The translations under genes were made by a program, and so were the position numbers. Under the pieces are notes generated by a model. The model was not told the DNA's origin. It did not search any database and was given only the letters and a program-made list of their open reading frames with translations. A DNA stretch of 64,000 nucleotides, taken from assembly GCA_947378305.1 (NCBI GenBank), contig CANCJJ010000001.1, positions 186,001-250,000 on the forward strand, written 5' to 3'. This stretch comes from Phenylobacterium aquaticum. GTDB lineage: Bacteria > Pseudomonadota > Alphaproteobacteria > Caulobacterales > Caulobacteraceae. Within the stretch, counting starts at the first letter, position 1; every line of letters begins with the position of its first letter. Of the stretch, positions 30,101 through 40,330 are shown piece after piece.

Positions 30101-32017
30101 CTAGGACATATCCCCCAAATCCCGCTGAACCGCCGCCAGGACGCTTGCCCAGTCGCCCGGAACGGCCTGCCGGTAAAGTCTCAGGCTGGAATACCAGGGG
30201 CTGTCGGTCCGGTCTAATTGCCAGCGCCAGTCGGGGCTGTAGGGCAGGAGCAGCCAGGTGGGTCGGCCCAGGGCTCCGCTTAAATGCGCCACGGAGGTGT
30301 CCACGCTGATGATCAGGTCCATTTGGTCACACAGGGCCGCGGTATCGGTGAAATCCGTTAGCGCCGCCCCGGGCCAGAGGATGTCCGGGCGCCGGGCCAG
30401 GGCGGGGCGATCAGCCTCCCGCAGGTCCTTTTGCAGGCAGACATAGGTGGGACCGAGCGGAAGGGCCGGGATGAGGGTGTCCAGGGCCAGGCTGCGGTTT
30501 CGGTCATTCCTGTGCAGGGTGCCGCCGCTCCAGACCAGGCCTACGCGGGGTCCGGGGCGTCCCTCTAGCCAGGCGTCCCAGGCCAGGATCTTTGCCGGGT
30601 CGGCCTTCAGATAGGGACCGGGATCAGGCAGGGTCTCCGCCCGCGCGCCCAGGGCCAGGGGCAGGCTGAGCAGGGGGCAGTGCAGGTTGATCGGCGGCAG
30701 GGGCGATCCGCGTTCGACAATCTGGTCTACACCCTCCAGGGTCTTGAACAGGTCGTACAGGGCAGGTTCAGCCTCCAGCACTACCCGCGCACCCCGGGCC
30801 TTGAGATCAACCATATAGCGGCAAAACTGCAGGCTATCGCCCAGGCCCTGTTCGGTGTGGACCAGCAGGGTCTTGCCTGCCAGATCGACCTCACCCCGCC
30901 AGAGCGGCGCGTCAAGGCCTCGCGGAATCAGACCGAGCCCCGGCACCCGCCAGCGCCACTCATAGAGGGGAAGGCCCACTTCAAAGTCTCCGGCCACCAG
31001 ACAGGCCAGCCCCTTGCCCCAGTGCGCCTCCGCCAGGTCAGGTGCCAGGCTGATGGCACGGTCAAAGCTCTCACAGGCGGCGGCAATCTGGCGGGAATCG
31101 GTGAGCAGATTTCCCCGATTAGACCAGGCCTGAGCATGGTTGGGGTTGAGGGCCAGGGCCTGGTCCAGGCTGGCCAGGGCGGCCTCGAGCCTGCCCTGGC
31201 CCCTGAGCACAACCGCCTGGTTGAGCCAGGCCTCCGGATCGTCCGGGTGCAGGCCAATCGCCCTCTCGCAGCTTTGGAGCGCTTCGTCCCACCGCCCCAG
31301 ATCCTGAAGCACCATGGCCCGGTTCGACCAGACCAGGGGTGAATTGGCCTCCAGACTAAGGGCCAGGTCATAGGCCCCAAGCGCTGCGTCGGGCTGGTTC
31401 AGGCCCTTCAGGACATTGCCGCGATTGGCATGGGCGGCGGCATTTTCGGGCTCCAGACCGATGGCGCGGTCACAGGCAATCAGAGCCCCCTCAAGATTGC
31501 CCTGGGACCGCAAGATGGCCCCTAGGTTTAACCAGGCCGGAACCATGTCCGGGGCATTCAGGAGGGCCTGTTCATAGCAGGCAAGCGCGGCCTCAGCCTC
31601 GCCCCGGACCTGAAGCAGGACGCCCAGATTGAACTGGGCATTCGCCTGGGTCGGGTCCAGGCTCAAGGCCTGCCGGAAGGCCAGGATCGCTGCGTCCGGC
31701 TGGTCCAGCGCCTGCAAGGCAAGGCCCCGGTTGGCGTGGAGCGGGCCATTGTCAGGCACCTGGACAATGGCGAGATCGTACAGGTCGAGGGCCCGGGCAG
31801 GGTCGGCGGTCTGATAGGCCAGTATGCCCGCCAACTGGAGGGCTTCGGCATGTTCGGGGGCGGCCACCAGAACCTCGGCGTAAATCGCTCCGGCTTCGGT
31901 CAGAGCGCCGGCCTGATGCAGGGCCATGGCCCGCTGCAGGAGGTCAATAAATTCGGGGGAGCGCGCAGGCGACATGGCGGGTCCCGTTTGGAGGATTAAG
32001 GCCGCTTTGGATACCAT
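30101..32017 (-). CDS. Tetratricopeptide repeat protein with C-terminal glycosyltransferase-like domain
   Basis: Repeated 34-aa TPR units (AWLNLGAILRSQGNLEGALIACDRAIGLEPENAAAHANRGNVLKGLNQPDAALGAYDLAL...) then TLLVHTEQGLGDSLQFCRYM...SVDTSVAHLSGALGRPTWLLLPYSPDWRW. Confidence 0.88.
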   Translation of the reverse strand: MVSKAALILQTGPAMSPARSPEFIDLLQRAMALHQAGALTEAGAIYAEVLVAAPEHAEALQLAGILAYQTADPARALDLYDLAIVQVPDNGPLHANRGLALQALDQPDAAILAFRQALSLDPTQANAQFNLGVLLQVRGEAEAALACYEQALLNAPDMVPAWLNLGAILRSQGNLEGALIACDRAIGLEPENAAAHANRGNVLKGLNQPDAALGAYDLALSLEANSPLVWSNRAMVLQDLGRWDEALQSCERAIGLHPDDPEAWLNQAVVLRGQGRLEAALASLDQALALNPNHAQAWSNRGNLLTDSRQIAAACESFDRAISLAPDLAEAHWGKGLACLVAGDFEVGLPLYEWRWRVPGLGLIPRGLDAPLWRGEVDLAGKTLLVHTEQGLGDSLQFCRYMVDLKARGARVVLEAEPALYDLFKTLEGVDQIVERGSPLPPINLHCPLLSLPLALGARAETLPDPGPYLKADPAKILAWDAWLEGRPGPRVGLVWSGGTLHRNDRNRSLALDTLIPALPLGPTYVCLQKDLREADRPALARRPDILWPGAALTDFTDTAALCDQMDLIISVDTSVAHLSGALGRPTWLLLPYSPDWRWQLDRTDSPWYSSLRLYRQAVPGDWASVLAAVQRDLGDMS

Positions 32018-32118
32018 GCGCAGACTCCCGCGAACAGCCGGGGCCGGGCTTGCAGATTTTAGATTTGTTTTTGCCTCCGGACTGGGTCAAATCGGCAAAA
32101 CAACAGGATGCTGACCCC

Positions 32119-33276
32119 ATGAACCCCCAGGCTGAATTTGACATCATCGTCTATGGCGCAACCGGCTTTACCGGTCGGCTGGTGGCAGAGCACCTCGCCC
32201 AGGTCTATGGCGTCGGCGGCAAGGTCAAGTGGGCCATGGCGGGTCGGTCAGCGACCAAGCTGGTGGAGGTGCGGGACGAGATCGGTGCGCCTGCGGACAC
32301 GCCCCTGATCGTGGCCGATGCCACGGACCCGGCCTCGATTCGGGCCCTGGTCGGACGGACCAAGGCGGTAGTGACCACGGTCGGACCCTATCAGCTCTAT
32401 GGCTCGGACCTGGTGTCCGCCTGTGCCGCCGCAGGCACCGACTATCTGGACCTGTCTGGCGAACCCACCTGGATGGCGGAAATGATTACGGCCCACGAAG
32501 CCGCCGCCAAGGCCAGCGGTGCCCGCATTCTGTTCTCCTGCGGTTTCGACTCCATCCCCTTCGAACTGGGCGTCTTTCTGGTCCAGGGCATTGCCCGCAA
32601 GCGGCTTGGCCACCCCGTGGCACGGGTCAAGGGGCGGGTCCGGGACATGCGCGGGGGCCTGTCGGGGGGCACAGCGGCCAGTGGCAAGGCCACCATGGCC
32701 GCCCTTCAGAAAAACCCGGCCCTCATGGCTGTCCTGTTTAATCCCTTCGCCCTGACCCCGGGCTTTCAGGGCCCTGAACAGCCCAAGGGGGACACGGTAG
32801 CCTTTGACGCCGATGTCGGGGCCGAGGTGGGTCCCTTCATGATGGCCACCATCAATACAAAGAACATTCACCGGTCGAACCTCTTGCAGGGCCACGCCTA
32901 TGGCCAGGACCTGGCCTATGACGAAATGGCCATCATCACGCCGGGGGCCCAGACCGATTTCACCGATCTCGGTGGCGCGGGTGGTCCCCAGCCCGGCGAG
33001 GGCCCCAGCAAGGCTGAGCGTGAGGCGGGCTTCTATGACCTGTTGTTCGTCGGCATTGATGCCGATGGCACCTCCGTCAAGGGCTCGGTGCGCGGCGACA
33101 AGGACCCCGGCTATGGCTCCACCTCGAAGATGATCGCCGAGACGGCCATCTGCCTGGTCCTGGAATCCCCCGAGGTTGCCGGGGGCATCTGGACTCCCGG
33201 CGCGGCCCTGGGCCAGAAGCTGGTGGACCGCCTGGCGGCCCATGCGGGCCTGGTCTTCACTGACGAAACGGCCTGA
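32119..33276 (+). CDS. Saccharopine dehydrogenase-like / trans-acting enoyl reductase family protein
   Basis: MNPQAEFDIIVYGATGFTGRLVAEHLAQVYG...AVVTTVGPYQLYGSDLVSACAAAGTDYLDLSGEPTWM. Confidence 0.9.
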   Translation: MNPQAEFDIIVYGATGFTGRLVAEHLAQVYGVGGKVKWAMAGRSATKLVEVRDEIGAPADTPLIVADATDPASIRALVGRTKAVVTTVGPYQLYGSDLVSACAAAGTDYLDLSGEPTWMAEMITAHEAAAKASGARILFSCGFDSIPFELGVFLVQGIARKRLGHPVARVKGRVRDMRGGLSGGTAASGKATMAALQKNPALMAVLFNPFALTPGFQGPEQPKGDTVAFDADVGAEVGPFMMATINTKNIHRSNLLQGHAYGQDLAYDEMAIITPGAQTDFTDLGGAGGPQPGEGPSKAEREAGFYDLLFVGIDADGTSVKGSVRGDKDPGYGSTSKMIAETAICLVLESPEVAGGIWTPGAALGQKLVDRLAAHAGLVFTDETA

Positions 33277-33297
33277 CAAAGACCGGGTAAAGGGGCC

Positions 33298-33894
33298 CTA
33301 GCGGACCCGTCCGTCAACCGGACGCTGAAGCTTGGGGCCGACCTTTTCCAGGACGGCGCGGGCATCGAACTGGGCCGGATCTTCTGCGGACTTGGGGCCC
33401 TTGCCGACGAGAATTTCTGCCGTCGCCGTGAACTTTTCCACGGAGGTGACGTCGAGGCTGTTGTCGAAGACGGGGCCGGTCTGCCACGGGTCAAGGTTCC
33501 GCCAGCCATAGCGGGACCCGTAATAATGCCAGGTGGGGCTCCAATAGCCCATGCCATAGACATAATAAGGCGAGACCGACTGGATTCGGGCCATGGAGGT
33601 CTTGTCTGTGGCGCGATTGACCAGGGTAAAGTGATCAAAGCCCGCCTCGACGGTCAGCTCGGCCGCGCGATAGAGCAGATAGGTCTCGACGGTCTCGCGG
33701 GAGGTCAGGGTATTGCCGCTGAAGCTGACCCGGTACCGTCCCGGCTCGATTTGCGTGTCTGAATATCCACCGGCCACCGCCGAATGTTTCAGAATGGGCT
33801 GATAGGGCGTTGCCGTACCGCAGGCTGCGAGGGTCCCGATCAGGAACAGGCTGGCCGCCAGGGCAAATGATCTACGGATCATGTCAGTCTCCAA
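33298..33894 (-). CDS. CC0125/CC1285-like lipoprotein
   Basis: Lipobox IGTLAACGTATPYQPI...GYSDTQIEPGRYRVSFSGNTLTSRETVETYLLYRAAELTVEAGFDHFTLVNRATDK. Confidence 0.82.
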   Translation of the reverse strand: METDMIRRSFALAASLFLIGTLAACGTATPYQPILKHSAVAGGYSDTQIEPGRYRVSFSGNTLTSRETVETYLLYRAAELTVEAGFDHFTLVNRATDKTSMARIQSVSPYYVYGMGYWSPTWHYYGSRYGWRNLDPWQTGPVFDNSLDVTSVEKFTATAEILVGKGPKSAEDPAQFDARAVLEKVGPKLQRPVDGRVR

Positions 33895-33962
33895 TTCCTC
33901 AGTAAGCCTAACCCGGATCAGAACCAGCCCCCTTGACCAGGGTCAAGAGGGCCGGATTTAGT

Positions 33963-34367
33963 CTAGATTACGCCGCCATGCAGCAGATGCACGACCGCCT
34001 GATAAAGCGCCCCGAACAACAGGCCCGCGGTGGCCAGGGTCTGGACCATGAAGCCCAGCTCGCGCTTGGACGCATCCTTGGAATAGCCCAGGGCGTAAAG
34101 CACGCGCCCGACAATCCAGACCAGTCCGACCAGGGCGGCAAGCTTGTCGTTCCAGTAGGCGGCAAAGAGCCAGAGGGACGCCAAAAAGATGGGCAGCCAC
34201 TCCAGGGTATTGGCCTGAACGCGGACATAGCGCTCCAGCAGGGGATCGCCGGTCATGGCCGGGGCAGAAATACCAACCTGCCGGCGGACGCCGCCAATCC
34301 GGACCCCCATCCAGACATAGGCCAGCAGGGCCAGCAAGGTGACCAGGGCCGTTGCGTTATAAGTCAT
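33963..34367 (-). CDS. MAPEG family membrane protein
   Basis: RYVRVQANTLEWLPIFLASLWLFAAYWNDKLAALVGLVWIVGRVLYALGYSKDASKRELGF; MAPEG motif. Confidence 0.88.
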   Translation of the reverse strand: MTYNATALVTLLALLAYVWMGVRIGGVRRQVGISAPAMTGDPLLERYVRVQANTLEWLPIFLASLWLFAAYWNDKLAALVGLVWIVGRVLYALGYSKDASKRELGFMVQTLATAGLLFGALYQAVVHLLHGGVI

Positions 34368-34426
34368 GAGATCGCTCCTCCGATTTTTCTCGGCGGGAGT
34401 GTGCCACGGCCTTCCCTAAGCGGGTC

Positions 34427-35656
34427 CTAACGCCGATTGCGCTGATCCCGCTTGGCGGCGACCCGCAGGCGCAGGGCATTGAGCTTGATAAAGCCTGCCG
34501 CATCCCGATGGTCATAGGCCACCTTGCCCTCTTCAAAGGTCACCAGATCCTGGTCATAGAGCGACCAGGGGCTCGTGCGCCCGATGATGGAGACATTGCC
34601 CTTGTAGAGCTTGACCCGGACCTGACCGGTTACATGACGTTGGCTGTAATCAATGGCCGCCTGCAGCATTTCCCGCTCGGGCGCGAACCAGAAGCCATTG
34701 TAGATGAGCGAGGCATATTTCGGCATCAGCTCGTCCTTGAGGTGCATGGAGCCCCGATCCAGGGTGATGCTCTCAATCCCGCGATGGGCCGCCAGCAGGA
34801 TTGTGCCGCCCGGCGTCTCATAAACGCCCCGGGACTTCATGCCGACAAAGCGGTTTTCAACCAGGTCCAGTCGCCCCACGCCATTGTCGTGGCCCAGCGT
34901 GTTCAGGTGGGTCAGCAGGGTGGCCGGGGACATGGCAACCCCGTCGATCGCCACCGGATCGCCATGCTCGAAATCCAGGGTAAAGACGGTTGGCTTGTCC
35001 GGCGCATCCTCCGGAGATATCGTCCGCATGTGAACAAATTCAGGGGCCTCGACCGCCGGGTCTTCCAGAACCTTGCCCTCGGACGAGGAATGCAGCAGGT
35101 TGGCATCGACACTGAAGGGGGCCTCGCCGCGCTTGTCCTTCGTGATCTGGATCTGGTGCTTTTCCGCAAATTCCAGCAGGGCCTCACGGCTCTTGAAGTC
35201 CCACTCCCGCCAGGGGGCAATAACGTGAATGTCGGGCTCAAGGGCATAATAGCCGAGCTCGAAGCGCACCTGATCATTTCCCTTGCCCGTCGCGCCATGG
35301 CTGACCGCGTCGGCACCGGTCAGACGGGCGATTTCGATCTGGCGCTTGGCGATCAGCGGCCGGGCGATGGAGGTGCCCAGCAGATACTGGCCTTCATAGA
35401 CCGTATTGGCCCGGAACATGGGAAAGACGAAATCCCGGACAAATTCTTCGCGCACATCCTCGATGAAGATGTTTTCGGGCTTAACCCCGGCGGCCAGCGC
35501 CTTGGCCCGGGCCGGTTCGATTTCCTCGCCCTGACCCAGGTCGGCCGTAAAGGTCACGACCTCGGCCCCGTATTCGGTCTGGAGCCATTTCAGAATGATG
35601 GAGGTGTCCAATCCGCCGGAATAGGCGAGCACGACTTTCTTGATTTGGGCGGCCAT
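34427..35656 (-). CDS. argG: Argininosuccinate synthase
   Basis: [41 protein letters not shown]. Confidence 0.98.
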   Translation of the reverse strand: MAAQIKKVVLAYSGGLDTSIILKWLQTEYGAEVVTFTADLGQGEEIEPARAKALAAGVKPENIFIEDVREEFVRDFVFPMFRANTVYEGQYLLGTSIARPLIAKRQIEIARLTGADAVSHGATGKGNDQVRFELGYYALEPDIHVIAPWREWDFKSREALLEFAEKHQIQITKDKRGEAPFSVDANLLHSSSEGKVLEDPAVEAPEFVHMRTISPEDAPDKPTVFTLDFEHGDPVAIDGVAMSPATLLTHLNTLGHDNGVGRLDLVENRFVGMKSRGVYETPGGTILLAAHRGIESITLDRGSMHLKDELMPKYASLIYNGFWFAPEREMLQAAIDYSQRHVTGQVRVKLYKGNVSIIGRTSPWSLYDQDLVTFEEGKVAYDHRDAAGFIKLNALRLRVAAKRDQRNRR

Positions 35657-35752
35657 GGGGACATCCTCGATAGGGGTTTCAGGCGCGCCTTTAAAGGCGA
35701 ACGAGGGAACTTCACAAGGGCTAGCGTGCCCTTCAACAAAAAAGGCGGCGAA

Positions 35753-36130
35753 TTAGAGCCCGGGGGCAGGCTTGAGCGCGCCCTCTGCCTCCAGGACACC
35801 GAGGGCGGCCTTTAGCCAGCGCAGGTGAGCCACGGCCAGCAGGGGGGCGACCAGGGCGCGGATGCCGAACAGGATCATGACCTGGTCCGGAGCGGCATGG
35901 GGGGAGCGGTTCCCCACCACCAGGGCAAGACCCAGCACAAAGCCTGCGACCGGCATGATCAACAAGGCCAGGTTCCGTTTCAGCCGGACCCCCGGCCCGC
36001 CATCCTGGCGGAAGGTCATGGGCAGGGTTGTCTCCGGCGAGATCCGAGTCCAGGCGGCACGGGTGGCCGAGGCCATGACCGACAGGGCCAGAATCCACAG
36101 GACGTCGCCAATCACACTGAAGAGGGACAT
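35753..36130 (-). CDS. Small hydrophobic membrane protein, unknown function
   Basis: 125 aa with four hydrophobic segments; start overlaps the kup stop. Confidence 0.6.
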   Translation of the reverse strand: MSLFSVIGDVLWILALSVMASATRAAWTRISPETTLPMTFRQDGGPGVRLKRNLALLIMPVAGFVLGLALVVGNRSPHAAPDQVMILFGIRALVAPLLAVAHLRWLKAALGVLEAEGALKPAPGL

Positions 36131-38043
36131 CAGACGGTCACCTGGGTGCCAAGTTCGACCACGCGCCCCGGCGGAATCTTGAAGAAGTCTGTGGGGTTGG
36201 CCGCATTCCGCATGAGGAAGATGAAGAGCTTGTCCTGCCAGAGCGGCATGCCAGACTGGGCCGATGGCACCACCGATCGACGACCCAGGAAGAAGCTGGT
36301 GGCCATGATGTCGAACTTCAGCCCCTGCTTGCGGCAGAGCCCCAGGGCCTTGGGAATGTTCGGGCTTTCCATGAAGCCGTAGGAAATGGTGAGCTTCTTG
36401 AAGTCATCATTGATTGGGCCGATCAGGACCCGGTCCTGGTCCTTGACCCTTGGCGTTTCCGCCGTAACCACGGTCAGAATGATGTTCTTCTCGTGCAAGA
36501 CCTTGTTGTGCTTGAGGTTATGCATCAGGGCCACCGGGGCCATGTCCGGGTCGGACGTCAGGAAGATGGCCGTCCCCGGGGCCCGGTGGGGCACGCGGGC
36601 CTTCAGGATTTCCGACAGGTCGACCAGGGAAACCGAATCCTTACGGGTCTTTTCGGACAGGATCTGGGTACCCAGACTCCAGGTCCACATGACCAGGATC
36701 AGGATTCCGCCCAGCACTAGGGGCAGCCAGGCCCCCTCCGGAATTTTAAGCAGGTTGGAGGACATGAAAATCACGTCCAAGATACTGAAGAAGCCGGAAA
36801 GGGTCGCTGCCATCCATGTCGGCTTTTTCCAGAAATTGCGGACGATAATGAAAAACAAGAAGTTATTGACGAACATGGAGCCCGTAACCGCCACGCCATA
36901 GGCCGCCGCAAGATTGTGGGATGACCTAAAGGTGACCAGCAGCATGAGCACGCCAATCAAGAGGAAGGTATTGACCTGTGGGACATAAATCTGGCCCGCT
37001 TGGGTCTCTGACGTCCGACGGATGTCTATCCGAGGTAGCAGACCAAGCTGGACAGCCTGCTGGGTCAGTGAAAAGGCCCCGGTAATCACAGCCTGACTGG
37101 CAATGACACTGGCAGCGGTCGCCAGCAGCAAGACGGGCCAGTAGACCGCCTTGGGGATCATGTCGAAAAAGGGGTTCAGGCGGGCCGCAGGATGGGCCAG
37201 AACCAGGGCCCCCTGTCCCAGATAGTTTAACAACAGGCAGGGCAGGACCAGATAGAGCCAGGCGGCGCGGATTGGGCCCTTTCCGAAATGGCCCATGTCG
37301 GCATAGAGGGCCTCAGCCCCGGTGACGGCAAGAAAGACACTTCCCAGGATGATAAATCCCAAAAATCCGTTATCAATCAGAAAGATAATCCCATAGTGCG
37401 GCAGGAGACCGCGAATGATCGAGGGGTTATCGAAAATGTGAAACAGGCCCAGTCCGCCCAGGACGGCAAACCATAGAGCCGTAATCGGACCAAAGGCCCG
37501 CGCGACACTGGCGGTGCCCCGGGCCTGAACCAGAAACAGGGTGATGAGTATGCCTGCGGATATCGGCAGGACGAAGGGGGCCATGGTCTGGCCCGCCCCC
37601 GGCGCATCGCGAAGGCCCTCAACGGCCCCCAACACGGACACGGCAGGGGTGATGATTCCATCGCCATAAAACAGGGCCGCCCCGATCATGCCCAAAAACA
37701 GGACCATCTGGGATCGACGGCCCAGCGCCCTTTGCGCCAGCGCCATGAGCGCCAGGGTCCCGCCTTCGCCCTTGTTGTCCGCCCGCATCAGGAAGACGAC
37801 ATATTTGACGGTCACCACCAGGATCAGGGCCCAGGTGACCAGGGAGACAACCCCCAGGACGGACAGCTCGCCGGAGAGCCCGGCCCTCGAATGGGCCAGG
37901 GCCTCGCGCATGGCATAGAGCGGGCTCGTCCCGATGTCGCCAAAGACAACACCCAGGGCTCCTATGGCCAGGGCCCGGAAACTTTCCTTGTGGGGGTGAT
38001 GCTCTCCGTTTGAGTCGGAAGCAGTCTCAGCCGAGTCGGCCAT
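36130..38043 (-). CDS. kup: Kup family potassium transporter
   Basis: ALAIGALGVVFGDIGTSPLYAMREAL...RADNKGEGGTLALMALAQRAL...IGAALFYGDGIITPAVSVLGAVEGL. Confidence 0.97.
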   Translation of the reverse strand: MADSAETASDSNGEHHPHKESFRALAIGALGVVFGDIGTSPLYAMREALAHSRAGLSGELSVLGVVSLVTWALILVVTVKYVVFLMRADNKGEGGTLALMALAQRALGRRSQMVLFLGMIGAALFYGDGIITPAVSVLGAVEGLRDAPGAGQTMAPFVLPISAGILITLFLVQARGTASVARAFGPITALWFAVLGGLGLFHIFDNPSIIRGLLPHYGIIFLIDNGFLGFIILGSVFLAVTGAEALYADMGHFGKGPIRAAWLYLVLPCLLLNYLGQGALVLAHPAARLNPFFDMIPKAVYWPVLLLATAASVIASQAVITGAFSLTQQAVQLGLLPRIDIRRTSETQAGQIYVPQVNTFLLIGVLMLLVTFRSSHNLAAAYGVAVTGSMFVNNFLFFIIVRNFWKKPTWMAATLSGFFSILDVIFMSSNLLKIPEGAWLPLVLGGILILVMWTWSLGTQILSEKTRKDSVSLVDLSEILKARVPHRAPGTAIFLTSDPDMAPVALMHNLKHNKVLHEKNIILTVVTAETPRVKDQDRVLIGPINDDFKKLTISYGFMESPNIPKALGLCRKQGLKFDIMATSFFLGRRSVVPSAQSGMPLWQDKLFIFLMRNAANPTDFFKIPPGRVVELGTQVTV

Positions 38044-38202
38044 TCAGAATTCTCCGGAGCGCGCAAAAAGCGTCCCCTTGGCCAGCCCCATGCCGTCCTG
38101 AGCGCCGCGCGATACACCCTTTCCGAAAGGGGTTCAATCGTCGCCCGCATGTCACAGCGTCTCAGGCTTGCATCTGACCCAACAAACCGCCACATCTGGG
38201 AC

Positions 38203-38775
38203 ATGTTTATCCAGACAGAACCCACACCGAACCCCGAAGTCCTGAAGTTCCTGCCTGGCCGTCAGGTCATGGAGGACGGGTCCCGGGACTTCCGCTCAGC
38301 CGAGGATGCCCAGGCAAGCCCCCTGGCCGTCGAAATTTTTTCCATCAGCGGCGTCACCCGGGTCTTTTTTGGCGCGGACTTCATCACCGTGGGCAAGGAC
38401 GCCGATCAGCCCTGGACCCATTTGAAGGCCCCGATCCTGGCCGCCATCATGGATCACTTCACCTCCGGCAAGTCGCTCTTTGAGTCTGACGCTTCCGAAG
38501 CGGGCGGCCATGACGATGGCAGCTATGATGGCGAAACGGCCCAGGTCGTCGCGGAAATCAAGGACCTGCTGGACAGCCGTATCCGCCCGGCCGTGGCCCA
38601 GGATGGCGGCGACATCCTCTTCAACCGATTTGAGCCGGACACCGGCGTCGTCTGGCTGCACATGCGCGGGGCCTGCTCCGGCTGCCCGTCGTCTTCGGCA
38701 ACCCTTAAGGCTGGCGTCGAGAACATGCTGAAACACTATGTTCCGGAAGTTACCCGCGTCGAACAAGCCCTTTGA
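38203..38775 (+). CDS. NifU family Fe-S cluster scaffold/carrier protein
   Basis: MFIQTEPTPNPEVLKFLPGRQVM...LLDSRIRPAVAQDGGDILFNRFEPDTGVVWLHMRGACSGCPSSSATLKAGVENMLKHYVPEV (CXXC). Confidence 0.95.
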   Translation: MFIQTEPTPNPEVLKFLPGRQVMEDGSRDFRSAEDAQASPLAVEIFSISGVTRVFFGADFITVGKDADQPWTHLKAPILAAIMDHFTSGKSLFESDASEAGGHDDGSYDGETAQVVAEIKDLLDSRIRPAVAQDGGDILFNRFEPDTGVVWLHMRGACSGCPSSSATLKAGVENMLKHYVPEVTRVEQAL

Positions 38776-38799
38776 CCCTGGGGTATCGTTAGGTCCGCC

Positions 38800-39444
38800 A
38801 TGAAGGTTCTGGCCCTTGAGACCTGCCTGGCCGCCTGCTCGGTGGCCCTGCTGGACGGTGATGAGGTCATCGCCCGCCGAATTGAGCCCATGACCCGTGG
38901 GCATCAGGAACGCCTGGCCCCCCTGGTGGCTGAGCTTTTGGCCAGTGTCCGGTTTGACCTGTCCGGCCTGGACCGCATCGGGGTCACGGTCGGGCCGGGC
39001 TCCTTTACCGGACTGCGGATCGGCCTGGCCTTTGCCAAGGGCCTGGGGGCCGCCCTGGACAAGCCTGTCTGCGGAATCGGTGTCCTGGACGCCCTGGCCT
39101 GGCCGCATAGAGTCCATGAGGGCCTGGTTCTTGCCGTCCTGGAGGGGCCTCGGGACCAGGTCTATTTGCAAACCTTTCAGGCGGGCCAGTCGACCTGCAC
39201 ACCCGCCGCCGTTCCGGTTGAACTGGCTGTGTCCTGGCTGAAGATCCAGCCCAGCCTCATGGTCGGCACCGGCCTGGAGGCCCTGGCCAGCCTGCCGGCC
39301 GGGATTGCGCGTTTGCAACAGGGCCAGATTGACCCGGTTGACGTGGCCAGACTCGCCGCCCGGGCGATCCCGGGCGATCTCAAGCCCCTCTATCTGCGCG
39401 CGCCGGATGCCAAATTGCCGGGCGGCAGGGATCTTCCGGCATGA
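38800..39444 (+). CDS. tsaB: tRNA threonylcarbamoyladenosine biosynthesis protein TsaB
   Basis: MKVLALETCLAACSVALLDGDEVIARRIEPMTRGHQERLAPLVAELLA...RIGVTVGPGSFTGLRIGLAFAKGL. Confidence 0.95.
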   Translation: MKVLALETCLAACSVALLDGDEVIARRIEPMTRGHQERLAPLVAELLASVRFDLSGLDRIGVTVGPGSFTGLRIGLAFAKGLGAALDKPVCGIGVLDALAWPHRVHEGLVLAVLEGPRDQVYLQTFQAGQSTCTPAAVPVELAVSWLKIQPSLMVGTGLEALASLPAGIARLQQGQIDPVDVARLAARAIPGDLKPLYLRAPDAKLPGGRDLPA

Positions 39445-39899
39445 TCCGTCCTGCTGACCTGCCCCAGGAGGGTGCCCTGCTGGCCCAGATTCACGCCCTG
39501 GCCTTTTCGCCGGGCTGGGCGGCCCCGGAATTGACGCGACTGGCCTCAGGGCCGGGGGCCTTTGCCCTGGTGTCGGACGAAAGCGGCCTGATCCTGTGTC
39601 GCGCCGGGGGTGGCGAGGCCGAGATCATTACCCTGGCCGTGGACCCCGCCCGTCGGCGTCAGGGTCTGGGGCGCGCCCTTGTCGAGGCTGCGGCAATTTT
39701 GGCGCGGGATCATGGGGCAGAGGCCATGTTTCTTGAGGTTGCCGAATCCAATTTGGCGGCCTTAGCCCTCTATGCCCGGACAGGATTTGAGACCGTAGGA
39801 CGACGCCCCGGCTATTATTCCCAGACCGGCGGTCCGCCCGTTGATGCCATTGTCATGCGGTGGCACCTTAACAGCGGCCCGGCTTCGCCCTATTCTTGA
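39441..39899 (+). CDS. rimI: Ribosomal-protein-alanine N-acetyltransferase (GNAT)
   Basis: EAEIITLAVDPARRRQGLGRALVEAAAILARDHGAEAMFLEVAESNLAALALYARTGFETVGRRPGYY; downstream of tsaB. Confidence 0.9.
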   Translation: MIRPADLPQEGALLAQIHALAFSPGWAAPELTRLASGPGAFALVSDESGLILCRAGGGEAEIITLAVDPARRRQGLGRALVEAAAILARDHGAEAMFLEVAESNLAALALYARTGFETVGRRPGYYSQTGGPPVDAIVMRWHLNSGPASPYS

Positions 39900-40330
39900 T
39901 GGGAACCGAGCCAGGAGCCCCCGTGGACCGCATCGAGAACCTCTGTATCCAGCAGGGCATGCGCATGACCGAACAGCGCCGGGTCATTGCGCGGGTGCTC
40001 TCGGCGGCCCTCGACCATCCGGATGTCGAGGAACTGCACAGGCGCGCCTATGCCGTAGACCCGCATATCTCCATTGCGACCGTCTATCGCACGGTCCGCC
40101 TGTTCGAAGAGGCCGGGATTATTGCCCGACACGACTTCAGGGACGGCCGGTCGCGCTATGAAGAGGCCCCGGAAACCCACCACGATCACTTGATCGACAT
40201 GAAGACGGGCAAGGTTGTCGAATTCATGGACGCCGAGATCGAGGCCCTTCAGGAAGCCATCGCCCGCCGACTGGGCTATCGGCTCATCGATCACCGTCTG
40301 GAGCTCTATGGAATGCCGTTGGACGAATGA
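39896..40330 (+). CDS. fur: Fur family transcriptional regulator
   Basis: [62 protein letters not shown]...[20 protein letters not shown]. Confidence 0.93.
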   Translation: MMGTEPGAPVDRIENLCIQQGMRMTEQRRVIARVLSAALDHPDVEELHRRAYAVDPHISIATVYRTVRLFEEAGIIARHDFRDGRSRYEEAPETHHDHLIDMKTGKVVEFMDAEIEALQEAIARRLGYRLIDHRLELYGMPLDE